Assembly (NCBI GenBank): GCA_016946835.1
Contig: JACVTC010000094.1
Location: 232,001 to 296,000 of the forward strand
Length of the DNA: 64,000 nucleotides
Direction of reading: 5' to 3'
From: Neocallimastix lanati (nom. inval.)
Lineage: Eukaryota; Neocallimastigomycota; Neocallimastigomycetes; Neocallimastigales; Neocallimastigaceae
Both the position numbers and the translations under genes were made by a program. The notes below the pieces were generated by a model that made no database searches, had not been told where the DNA came from, and saw only the letters and a list, made by a program, of their open reading frames with translations. Positions 23,790 through 33,704 of this stretch are shown in pieces; position 1 is the stretch's first letter, and each line of letters opens with the position of its first letter.

Positions 23790-24760
23790 ATTTAGATAGT
23801 ATAATATCACCCTTCAAGAGAAAGGGTTTAATCGTTATAAACGGTATGAAGCATATAATTTTTAAAAGATTGACATAAATTCACCTAATATCAATTTATT
23901 ATACTAAAATTTAAATAACTAGTTTTACCTCTCTTGGGTTTTACATTGCTTATAAAATAAATTTATTGTAAATTCTTAATATAATTTTATGTATATTAAA
24001 CTTTTGGAATTTGAAATATTACAATTATTTTAATATTTATACTTATTATTTTGCTTAATTTATGAAATACCAAATTAACATAAATTATTCTATATTTTAT
24101 TAAGTAGAATTCAGATTTTCTTTATAATATAAATTTAATATTATACTCTAATATTTCCATTCAAATTTTTTAATTTAGAATTTTTCTTCAAGGCATTATT
24201 AAGATTTTTTTAATTTCATTCCCATTTTATGATTCTAGTTTCCATATTTTAGTTTAATATTTCAATTTCAAATATATATATTATTATTGACTTATTTTAT
24301 TTATTTCAAAAATAAAATTAGTGTATATTTCAAGTACATTAGTAATTTCTAACAAAATCTTTTGAATTAATTTATAAATCAATAGGATTTAATTTCATTA
24401 TTATATTTCAAATAAATAATAAATTGATTAAATTAATCTTTGTTAATATTTCAATAACTCCAATTACACCAAAAATCCAAATGTCTTAATTTAAATATTT
24501 TATTTTCTTATCAATAACAAAATTATGGAAATTAATGGTAAATAAATAATAGAATACTCAATAATTATAGAGTATAATTAATTAATAAATAAAATTATAT
24601 ATATGTCATAATTAGACATATATATAATTCAAAGTATTAAAACCTTCTAAAAGGAGAAGGTCTGATAAAATGATATAAATCTAATTATTATATAAACCTA
24701 TTACACTAGTAAATATTTAGAATTCACTCATTATATCCTAGGAATTACCATTTTATTATA
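23790..24760 (+). repeat. Diverged kin of the hairpin region of the 28.8-33.7 kb element
   Basis: Positions 23800-23825 are identical over 26 bases to 32999-33024, and the following AGATTGACATAAATTCACC resembles 33077-33095. The sequence GGGTTTTACAT at about 23937 is the complement of the core of the 37-bp minisatellite unit (32642-32974). At 24638-24656 ACCTTCT/AGAAGGT forms another stem. This looks like an old, decayed relative of the internal non-coding region of that element. Confidence 0.55.
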
Positions 24761-24879
24761 TATTTTCACTCAAGTAAAGAGAATAATTTAATAAATTATA
24801 CGTTATATTGTATATGAGATCCTAATAAGTAGTTAGTTGAAATTTTAGCACACTTATTTCTCAAAATTTTGTCTTCATG

Positions 24880-25270
24880 GTTGAAATGAAAATATGAAAA
24901 TAGATAGGAACGTCCTTTCTTGTCCTTTCCTTGTATATATTTTTTATTTTCTAAAGAATTTTTAATTTATTCAATTAAATCTTTATCATCATTCATGTTC
25001 ATACTTGTTATCTCAATGGAATACAAAGTTATAAAATCAAAATTTTCAGCTAACTCCTTTGGTATATTGTTAATAAGATATTCTTTAGTGAGGGCATCTT
25101 ATTGAATAATATCTTCGTAATAAGTGTCTATAGTATACCATCAACTAAAAATAATTTTTCCTTTTGTTCGTTGTTTGGCTTGATTTATGAAATTTCTTTA
25201 ATATTTTCCCTTAATATATTATCTTGTAATTTTTTCCTTTAAGCAAAAGGTAGAACTCATGATTCCATGA
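24880..25270 (-). pseudogene. Copia gag relic, minus strand
   Basis: The minus strand carries gag-like pieces in changing frames (an NNIPKELAENFDFIT-like segment and SITSMNMNDDKDLIE-like residues), as in UBN2 gag proteins. It is weak and decayed, and may belong to the relic at 22020-23330. Confidence 0.4.
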
Positions 25271-25689
25271 TTTGAAGTTTGTATTGTTTAGAATATTTTT
25301 AATAGCATTTTTCTCATTGTTCATTTTAGTTTTATTGATTTGTTTATTATCTTTATTTTTATTTTATAAAATAATATTCTTCTTTTATTTATATTTAATT
25401 AAATATGAAGTATTCATATTAGAAATAAGAAATTACATTATAATAAAGGACTAATGAATTGCTAACAATTTTTTAAATATTATATTTAAAGAAAACTATA
25501 TTAACATGAAGGGGTTAACCCCCTAATTATAATATATTTTATTAATATTTAATATTAAATATATTTTTTTCAATCCCTGCCAAAGTTTAACTTTAAGAGC
25601 CAAAATTAAAACTCCAGCATGATGATTAATGATTAATACTATGCGTCTGAGATCAATTAAAGACTCTTAAAATTCACTGAAAAAGTTAA
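25271..25689. other. Mostly gene-free stretch with a GGGGTTAACCCC palindrome
   Basis: The frame at 25272-25454 codes a Phe/Ile/Leu-rich peptide typical of chance frames in A/T sequence. The perfect palindrome GGGGTTAACCCC at 25511-25522 stands out in this composition but has no assigned role. Confidence 0.45.
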
Positions 25690-27518
25690 AAAGTGATGCT
25701 GTATATCAAGTTGATAACATTGGTAACCTATTCACCGGAAATGAAAACTAATCTAGAAGTGTTAACACATCCAAATTGTTCTAGGAATAATAATAACTAT
25801 ATCGAATCAAATTTAATAATTCACTTCCAAATAATAAATATAAATATAAAAGAAGAAATTTCAGAAATAAAAATTATCAGAAAAAATTCAAAAAACAGAA
25901 TAGAAATAAATTAGAAAGCTGGAATTGTGGGAAGAAAGGCAACTATTCATCAAAATGTAGATATAAAAATACCAATGTAAGATAATCACAGGAAATATAA
26001 CAATAAAATGAAAATAAAGAGAAACTTTTCTTTAAACATAAAAACTGAAGTAAAATATATAATTAAATACATAGAATATTTTTTTGAAGACTATAATGAT
26101 TCCTATATTGAATTTAACAATATTTCATTTAAATGATAATAAAAATAATAAAGAGAAGGTTAAACATAATAAAAATATTAGGCAAGAGGAAACAACACTT
26201 CAAAATAACATTAATAATAATAATAATAATAATCAACAAAATGGTTTTAATAAAAATAATGAAGTAGAAAATGAAAAAATAAATTATTTTATAGACAACA
26301 ATAAGGATAATGGAACAAATAATAATTTAAATATAACAATGTCACTAATAATAATCAAAACAATAACATTAGAAATACAAATAATTTAAATAATTCAAAT
26401 AATAAATATGATGATGCTAATCTATACAATAAACAACCAAATGATACAAAATATATTATTAATAACAATAATAATAATAATAGTGATAATTCAAAATTAA
26501 ATATGAACGAAAAAATTAGTTTAATTAAACAAAAAATTTATAGATGAAACAGAAAAGTTATATAAAAAATTTAGAATAACAAAAAATTTGAATCTAAGTA
26601 AATTCGAAGAAGTTCAAGAAATGATCCATCAAATAGCTTTAAGGATATTTTCTGTAGACCGGATGAAAAAATATAGCTAAAAGCTGTTGAAAGAGAATTA
26701 TACAATATGAAAATCAAAAATATTTATTCAGTGGTAAAAAATATTCCTGATGATAAAAATTTAATTTCTAGTAAATGGGTTTTAGTAACAAAAGAGATAA
26801 TAAGGAAAGAATAATTAGGTATTAAGCAAGATTTGTATCTCGTGAAATTTCTCAAATATATGTTTACGAAGAAACTTTCTCACCCACTTTAATACAAGAT
26901 TCATTTAGGATTATCACTAATTTATCAACATATTATAATTTTGGCATGTATTAACTTGATATTAAAGCAGCATATTTTAATGCCGAAATAGATGAAGAAT
27001 TATACATGAAAGTTCCTGATAGCTTTGAAAATTCCATTGAATATTGGAAATTAAATAAAGCAATATATGAATTGAAGCAAGAAGGAAGAATTGGAATTAT
27101 AAAATAAATAATTCATTATTAAAATTGAACTTTATCAGATCAAAAAGTGAACCATGTATATACTATAAAAAGATATTAAAGATAATATTTTATTCATATT
27201 ATCAATATAAGTTGATAACATAATCTGGAAAAGAGAATAAAATAAATTATATTAAAACGGAAATCAAAAAAGTATTTGATCAAAGTGATACTGGTCCAAT
27301 AAACTTCAAAATCTGAATAAAATTTTTAAAATAAAGAATGGATATCAAATTCATAAATTACAATATTTAAATAAAATATTATTAAATTAGAAATTTCATA
27401 ATATTTATTTATCTCAAATTATAATATATATTAAAAATGAAGAGTTGTGAAAAAAGAAATTTAATTTAACATAGTATATGTAAGCAGTTGGTAGTTAAGT
27501 CTGTTTAGCAATGTCCAG
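25690..27518 (+). mobile_element. Copia relic (zinc knuckle, linker, RT)
   Basis: A zinc-knuckle-like WNCGKKGNYSSKC lies at about 25920-25960. An Asn-rich linker spans about 26080-26540. Decayed RT at about 26560-27518 includes AVERELYNMKIKNIYSVVKNIPDD, a KAAYFNAEIDEELYMKVP-like segment and the final AVGSLVCLAMSR. Many breaks. It ends abruptly against integrase sequence that should lie upstream of RT in one Copia element. Confidence 0.65.
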
Positions 27519-28400
27519 AAATAATAAAATAAAATCTTTTAAAACCGACAAAGGAAAAGAATATGTAATAAAAAGGTCAGTAATTTTTTTGAGAAAAATA
27601 GTATAGAAAAGATATTTTCTCCTCTATATAATCCAGAAAATAATGGTTTAGCAGAAAGACTAAACCAAACAATATTATGCACCAAAACTATTTTATTTTG
27701 GAGCGGTCTTATGATAATTTTGGGATTCTGCTGTTCATTATGTTAATTATATTTAAAAAAAAACTCCACATTAAGGTAACTATAATATAATACCTGATGA
27801 AGCCTTTTATAACTATAAAATCAAAATTAACCATATAAAAGTGTTTGGTTGTGTAACTTATTATAAAAACCTTCATTCAAAAAGAAAAAAGTTTACTCCA
27901 AACACCAAAAAAGGCATTTTTCTCGGGTATAGAAAAAATTTTAGTAGTTATATAATGATGGATTATCACAATTACAAAAATACACTATGTTTGTGACATC
28001 CATTGTTTGGAAAATGTCCCAGCTAATCTCAAATTTCAAAATAATATTAAAAATAACAAAGAAGATACAGATTTTTTATTTTTTAGTTTTAATTTTTCAA
28101 ATTATAGTCCGGTTGACAATGTAAATATTGAATTAGATAAAAACGAAAACAATCAAAATTTAATAAATGAAAATTCTAAAAACTCATTTTAAAACAATAA
28201 TATTTCATCTAATATAGGTGAAAAATCTAATCAACAATTAATCGGAAATGACATTAACAAATCCAATATTATTTCTACAAATTCAAAAACTACAGACAAA
28301 ATAGATTCATATAATAATAATTCCAATAATTATAATAATGAATTTCATGATAAAATTTTAGTTTATAACTAAAACTCAATGAAATATTAAAAAATTAGAA
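27519..28400 (+). mobile_element. Copia relic (integrase C-terminal half and linker)
   Basis: It starts within the integrase core (FKTDKGKEYV), then an ERLNQTI-like segment and HIKVFGCVTYYKNLHSKRKKFTPNTKKGIFLGYRKNF (about 27830-27950), then an Asn/Lys-rich linker (28007-28380). Because integrase here follows RT, this is either a second relic abutting the first or a rearranged single element. Many breaks. Confidence 0.65.
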
Positions 28401-28801
28401 TAATATATAACATAAATTTAATTTATTAAAATTTATATACATATAAATTTATTCTAACATATGATCTAAAACAAATATGTTTAGTAACATATTTGTATAT
28501 TTAATAATAATTATTAAATATTAAATTTATATCTTTTGATAATAATTTTTATAATATATTATAAATTATTCATTATTATATTATAATTACTATTATAATA
28601 TATATTAAATTACATATTATTTTATAATATATTAAATTATATATTTATTTTATAATTATATATTATTATATTAAAATATAATAATATTCTTATATTTAAC
28701 TTTAATAGGATTTTTATTATATTATATAATATATTATTATGTATTATTTTATATTTATTTTATATTTTACATATAATATACATTTATTATTTAAATATAG
28801 A

Positions 28802-29029
28802 TGTTAACTTACGTGAATTATTAGTTATATATATTTATATTATGTGTCATGTTACACTAATGTGTCATGTGGTCTAAGCCACATTTATATGTCTATAAAT
28901 GTGGTGTAAAGAGATTTTATTGTACATCAGTTCTTTAAAGCACTTTGTGCCTTAAGTGCTCACTATCTATCTAAATATAATAAATAAAAGTTGATATAAA
29001 AACTAAATCCAAAATAACCAAAGTTATCA
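28802..29029 (+). repeat. 5' LTR of the non-autonomous element
   Basis: TGTTAACTTACG...AAGTTATCA. It contains a hairpin CATGTGG/CCACAT and a TATA-like TATAAAT at 28894-28900, a reasonable promoter position, with the presumed transcript start downstream. Confidence 0.9.
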
Positions 29030-29043
29030 GATTAAGAGTCTCA
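29030..29043 (+). promoter_or_regulatory. Primer-binding site, half tRNA-Lys(CUU) type
   Basis: GATTAAGAGTCTCA abuts the 5' LTR and matches the complement of the tRNA-Lys(CUU) anticodon arm over all 14 bases. This is the perfect version of the four sites in this window. Confidence 0.75.
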
Positions 29044-29555
29044 ATGACTCTAAACAAGAAAACAAAATAATGTTTTTATTATTTTGTTAACTACCGAATT
29101 ACGCTACTCAGCCGGACACGATACAACGTCTTTCTATCAGCCAGATATAAACAATGTCAAGAAAATTTTTTTTAAGATCTCGAAATTCAAAATTTTGAAA
29201 TTTGAGAAGTATGAGCTATCTCCATTAAAGAAGAAAAATAATGCTATTTCGAACTAAGATATAATTAATTTTAAACTTTAATAAGCAGTTTAAATATATA
29301 ATTTCAAAGTATGAATTTAAAATTTAAAATTTAAGATTTTAAAATTTTAAATGTAAACAAACAAATAATTTAAATTTAAAATTTATTTAATAAAATTTGA
29401 ATTTTATTATTCAAAATAAATAAATAACTTAAATTTAAATAATAATTTAAAAGGAATTTTAAATTAAAATAAGAAATTGTAATATTCATTCTATTTAAGG
29501 AAATAAATAAAATACATAGTCTTTGAAATAAACACAGTTAAAATTTTGGATTCAC
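29044..29555 (+). other. Leader of the non-autonomous element
   Basis: A/T-rich apart from 29095-29160, which is more balanced (ACGCTACTCAGCCGGACACG). No frame. It may hold packaging signals, but nothing shows this directly. Confidence 0.4.
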
Positions 29556-30725
29556 TTGAAAATATGGATTATGAAGAAAGTCTATATAGATATAATGGTC
29601 AACGCGAAAGGTTTTCTAAAACTATCCTTAAATCATCTCAATAGAAGAGAAGACACATATTATAGAGATTATTTTTTACACTTTATTACGGTGATCGTAT
29701 TGAAAAATGTATACTATATATTGGCACTGAAAACACAATTATAGACCATACACACAATACAGGATAAAATTTTATGAATACGCTAAGGCAAACATTGGAA
29801 GCTTTGCCTGGAACAAATCTGGTGAGAGACAAGCATATAGAAATCAAAATGTAAAATTTACCTATTATGAATACAAATGTAATCTTTTTGTATATGAAAT
29901 GATTCCAAACGTTGGTTATGATATAGGTACTCCTTGTAATTCGGGAAGAAGAGATGAACTTCTCAATCCAAATAAACCCAACAGACCACCAACCGCTTTT
30001 ATGTGGTATAACAATAAAGATACTCATAGTATTCCTGGATTTAAATTTATCGGTCAAGGTGATGAAGGTAAATCAGAATGTATACCAGGTGATATTATTA
30101 CTGATAGTAAACATATGGGTATTGTTGCTGAAGAAAAAACATCAATTAGTGCTAGTTCTGGAGTTTGGGATCTTCTTAAAGTTGTTCATAATAATTGGGG
30201 TTTTAGAGGCAATGAAAAAAAAAAAAAACCCATTAGAATTTATAGATTTGATCCTAACTATCTTGAAGCTGTCAGTATTTCTAACGATATAACTGCGGAA
30301 TACAACGAAATTAATTATTGTAACTCTTGCTTATGCTACTATGATGACACATACACAGATATTGAATATCTTGACTATCCTACAGATTACTTAGACGATG
30401 ATTATTTTAATTACGATGAAACCACAGAATATTTATGGGATGATGAACCTAATCAAGAACAAACAACTACAACTAAAATATCCTCAACTGCAAAAAATAC
30501 TTCAACTACCACTATAAAAATTACTACTACTATATTCTTATGAAACTGATACTGATGACCCCTCAGATACAAAATTTAATGATGATCAACATTATAATTA
30601 CGATGAAGAAAATGATGATGAGGAACAAAATAACAATAAAAAAATTTTTGGTTATTAGTTGGTTTAGGCGCCATATGGTGCGCAATTACTTATATATTTT
30701 GTTGCCACTGTTGTCATTAACAACA
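29556..30725 (+). pseudogene. Captured papain-fold cysteine hydrolase-like gene (NlpC/P60 or CHAP type)
   Basis: The longest frame is 29899-30543, and coding-like sequence continues on both sides. Just upstream and in frame, KCNLFVYEM gives a likely catalytic Cys (codon 29878-29880). GDIITDSKHMGIV gives the His (30112-30114), and VHNNWGFRG a possible third polar residue near 30190. A Cys segment, a Gly-Asp turn and then HxGIV is the NlpC/P60 and CHAP pattern. Enzymes of these families cleave peptide or amide bonds, often in bacterial cell walls. After the domain come Asp/Tyr-rich and Thr-rich stretches, and a short hydrophobic Cys-rich end is readable near 30660-30720, suggesting a membrane-anchored or secreted protein. 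The frame changes a few times (breaks or unseen introns), so it is probably non-functional here. The family assignment is by motif only. Confidence 0.55.
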
Positions 30726-31400
30726 ATTATCAATCATCAACACTTAATTTTTAACAATACTTATAGTCAATCATCAACAATTTACAATACTTTAATCATT
30801 CAATTCAATCAACAAACATTATATTACAATAGCAAGAATTTATTAATCAATTAACTTGTACATATATATATTCAGTAAAATATATCAACTTATGAAAAAT
30901 AAGCATTAAATACTTAATATATGAGAAAAACATTTATTTAGATAGAAAATTATTCACTATATCAACTATTTACATTCAAACATTTTATAAGAAATTATTT
31001 ATATTTAAAATAAACATAATTTAAATCTAAACAATTATGAGATTTACAATTATTTAAAGATTTAAATAAAAGATTAATTCTACACATTAACTTTTATTCG
31101 TGGCGTAAAACTTTATAATAATCTTATATTTTCACAATTCATAGAAATAAATAAATGTTTATCAACAATATAAATGAGAAGAAAAGAGAAAATTTATTAT
31201 TTTAGATGCTCTGAACATTCAACATTCATTATATAATTTTAAATTAACTTAAATCACATATGAAAAAATATAAAACCCTCTAATTACAACAATTTACTCA
31301 ATAAATAATTCAATCAATTATTTTCAATTATCCTACCCCTTACTTATTACTTCATAATTAATTTTTTCACACATATACATATATTCAAAACATTCCTGAA
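30726..31400 (+). other. Non-coding A+T-rich part of the non-autonomous element
   Basis: No frame. It includes the 8-mer GTGGCGTA at 31100-31107 and otherwise has no clear structure. Confidence 0.5.
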
Positions 31401-31410
31401 TAATGGTTGT

Positions 31411-31543
31411 TGCTCAACCACAAAGCATCTACATGAAGTATACAATTTAAACGCATATTTTTAACTCAAAAGCGTATTTATACATATTACTATTTATTCG
31501 AATATATTTAATATTAGTTACTGCTAACTCCAAAGCTGATATT
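31411..31543 (+). repeat. Short hairpins with Ala-rich 'AACYMCAA'-type loops, first cluster
   Basis: TGCT-CAACCACAA-AGCA at 31411-31427 and GCT-AACTCCAA-AGC at 31523-31536 are shown directly. A related ACGC...GCGT structure lies at about 31451-31475. An outer stem CGAATAT/ATATTCG encloses the 31523 hairpin. The loops resemble each other and the cluster at 32521-32641, while the stems differ. Confidence 0.6.
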
Positions 31544-31568
31544 CGAAAGAGGAAGTCATAATTATGAT

Positions 31569-31701
31569 AGAAATGCTTAGCGTGAAATGAGCATATTCTA
31601 CAATATTATTTTAATAATTGAATACCTAGCGTGAAATGGGTATATTCAATAATATTTATATCATGGTATAACTTAGCGTGAAATGAGTTTTTACCATAGA
31701 T
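31569..31701 (+). repeat. Three hairpins with an identical 12-nt loop TAGCGTGAAATG
   Basis: The loop TAGCGTGAAATG occurs at 31578-31589, 31627-31638 and 31674-31685. Each copy is enclosed by a different self-complementary stem: AGAAATGCT/AGCATATTCT, ATTGAATACC/GGTATATTCAAT and ATGGTA...ACT/AGT...TACCAT. The first two have a small bulge on the 3' side. Constant loop with compensating stems is the signature of a selected or duplicated RNA (or single-stranded DNA) structure. Confidence 0.8.
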
Positions 31702-31756
31702 ACTACTGATTTAAGAGATGGCGTAATACCTTTATATACTTGTAAGGATTCCATCC

Positions 31757-31817
31757 ACAATGGTATAACACTTTCATAGAAAAGGTTCCATTGTTATAAT
31801 GATGACATTGATTCATC
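31757..31817 (+). repeat. Hairpin pair module, copy 1
   Basis: ACAATGG/CCATTGT encloses a 24-nt loop (31764-31787). It is followed by GATGA-CATTGAT-TCATC at 31801-31817. The same two-hairpin module recurs at 32994-33095 with other stem bases. Confidence 0.7.
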
Positions 31818-32520
31818 CTTTATATATTTTACTCAACATTCTATTACGAAATGTTATAACTCCGACTTATACAAGCGGATGATAGACTCCTCATATTAAT
31901 TTACTTATATTATTAATGTATATTAGCCGATCTATTGGTATGATATCCAAATTAACATAGATCTAAGATTATAATACATTTAATCATAACAATACTTCAA
32001 TTTATCACTCAAATAGTTTTGAATATTCACAAATTACATTATGTTTAAACGCTACTTTCAAATCCAAATATTAAATTCTTTAAACATTTAGATTTGAGGG
32101 GGGAATTGGATAATAATATTGGATAATTATACAATAGTATTGTAATAGAACATAGGTTTAGAACAGGAATCATTAATACCTATTGGAAAGAAAATCCAAA
32201 TATTGAAATATTTTATAACAATTGGATTTTAGGGGGGACATAGTATAAAGATAGGAAAACAAATGTTAATTTAAAATTGAAATTTAACTAAATTAATTAC
32301 TTTGAAAATTAATTAACTTGAAATGAAAGAAAATCTAGTAAAAACAAAATAGTAAAAATGAAATTTAGAAATTACTTAATGAAATATAAAATATAAAATA
32401 ATTTAATAATTCAATATTATGATTTTAAATGTAAAATAACATAATTAAATATTAAATTAATTTAATTTTAATACCCCAAACAAAATTTACTTAAAACACC
32501 TAATTTACATAATAGTTAAG

Positions 32521-32641
32521 GTTTATCTACAAAACGAAGATATTTTAATAGTTAATGCTAATCTATAAAGCAATATTTAATAGTTATCGCTAAAACTACA
32601 AAGCGAAATATATATAAAAGTTAGCGCTAATCTACAAAGCG
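32521..32641 (+). repeat. Short hairpins with AATCTACAA-type loops, second cluster
   Basis: Four hairpins follow each other: GTTT-ATCTACA-AAAC (32521-32535), TGCT-AATCTATAA-AGCA (32556-32572), CGCT-AAAACTACAA-AGCG (32588-32605) and CGCT-AATCTACAA-AGCG (32625-32641). The loop sequence is held while the 4-bp stem changes on both sides. Confidence 0.7.
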
Positions 32642-32974
32642 GATTATAATTAATAGTGATGTAAAACCCAATATAACAGATTATAATTAATAGTGATGTA
32701 AAACCCAATATAACAGATTATAATTAATAGTGATGTAAAACCCAATATAACAGATTATAATTAATAGTGATGTAAAACCCAATATAACAGATTATAATTA
32801 ATAGTGATGTAAAACCCAATATAACAGATTATAATTAATAGTGATGTAAAACCCAATATAACAGATTATAATTAATAGTGATGTAAAACCCAATATAACA
32901 GATTATAATTAATAGTGATGTAAAACCCAATATAACAGATTATAATTAATAGTGATGTAAAACCCAATATAACA
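32642..32974 (+). repeat. 37-bp minisatellite, nine near-identical copies
   Basis: The unit starts GATTATAATTAATAGTGATG and continues with TAAAACCCAATATAACA. Unit starts are 32642, 32679, 32716 and so on to 32938. The copies appear identical by eye, so the array expanded recently. Confidence 0.95.
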
Positions 32975-32993
32975 GAGGTATTCACATATTTTA

Positions 32994-33095
32994 GATGGTA
33001 TAATATCACCCTTCAAGAGAAAGGTTTCCATCATATATAAATGGTAAATTTAAACCATATAATTATTTTATATTAAAGATGACATAGATTCATCT
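32994..33095 (+). repeat. Hairpin pair module, copy 2
   Basis: GATGG/CCATC encloses a 29-nt loop (32999-33027) related to that of copy 1. It is followed by AGATGA-CATAGAT-TCATCT at 33077-33095. A diverged third copy lies at 23800-23900. Confidence 0.7.
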
Positions 33096-33476
33096 AATAA
33101 TTATTAAAGGTGTAATAACACTAAATACTTAGTTTAGGGGGAAATCATTAAATTAAATTATATTTAAGAAAATTATTTTAACTACTAGATAATTAATATT
33201 ACATTAGAAAATTATTTTAATTATATAAAAAAATTGTAAAATTACTATAGTTCATGTAAAATTAAAAGATAATTTTATTTCATGTAAAATTGAGAAAATA
33301 TTTTAAATTCATGTAAAACATGTAAAACTAAGAATTAATTTAGAACAGTTAAAATTTATAGTTTATAGATATTAGGAAAAACATTAGAAAAATTTAATAT
33401 TAGAAAATTAACATAATTCACACGTACTCTTGCAAACCAAATTATATTCTTTGAAATAATTAGGTTTGAGGGGGAA

Positions 33477-33704
33477 TGTTAACTTACGTGAATTATTAGT
33501 TATATATATTTATATTATGTGTCATGTTACACTAATGTGTCATGTGGTCTAAGCCACATTTATATGTCTATAAATATGGTGTAAAGAAATTTTATTGTAC
33601 ATCAGTTCTTTAAAGCACTTTGTGCCTTAAGTGCTCACTATCTATCTAAATATAATAAATAAAAGTTGATATAAAAACTAAATCCAAAATAACCAAAGTT
33701 ATCA
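33477..33704 (+). repeat. 3' LTR of the non-autonomous element
   Basis: 228 bp, two differences from the 5' LTR by eye. The TATA-like element is at 33569-33575. Confidence 0.9.

Larger units (their letters stand above)
28802..33704 (+). mobile_element. Young non-autonomous LTR element carrying a hydrolase-like gene and hairpin arrays
   Basis: LTRs 28802-29029 and 33477-33704, each 228 bp, differ at two positions by eye, so the insertion is recent. The 5-bp repeat ATAGA lies on both sides (28797-28801 and 33705-33709). A primer-binding site follows the 5' LTR and the tract GAGGGGGAA precedes the 3' LTR. No gag, protease, integrase or RT was recognised in the 4.4-kb interior. Instead it holds a papain-fold hydrolase-like coding region (about 29556-30725), then about 2.6 kb of non-coding sequence with repeated hairpins and a 37-bp minisatellite. 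The primer site suggests that a Copia element supplies its enzymes. Confidence 0.85.

Noticed and set aside
25511-25522. GGGGTTAACCCC palindrome as a regulatory operator
   Set aside because: A single isolated palindrome with no gene next to it; noted in the feature list only.
29686-30057. 123-residue minus-strand frame
   Set aside because: Antisense to the hydrolase-like coding region, which has recognisable motifs on the plus strand.
29556-30725. Reading the frame changes in the hydrolase-like region as spliced introns
   Set aside because: No clear GT...AG pairs with a branch site were recognised; ordinary decay explains the pattern equally well, so both options are left open.
31560-31710. 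Hammerhead-type ribozyme in the hairpin array
   Set aside because: I looked for the CTGANGA and GAAA core arrangement with three helices and did not find it; the hairpins are simple stem-loops.
32642-32974. Regular 37-bp repeats that might suggest a CRISPR array
   Set aside because: The units are directly adjacent with no spacers, in a eukaryotic transposon setting; it is a minisatellite.
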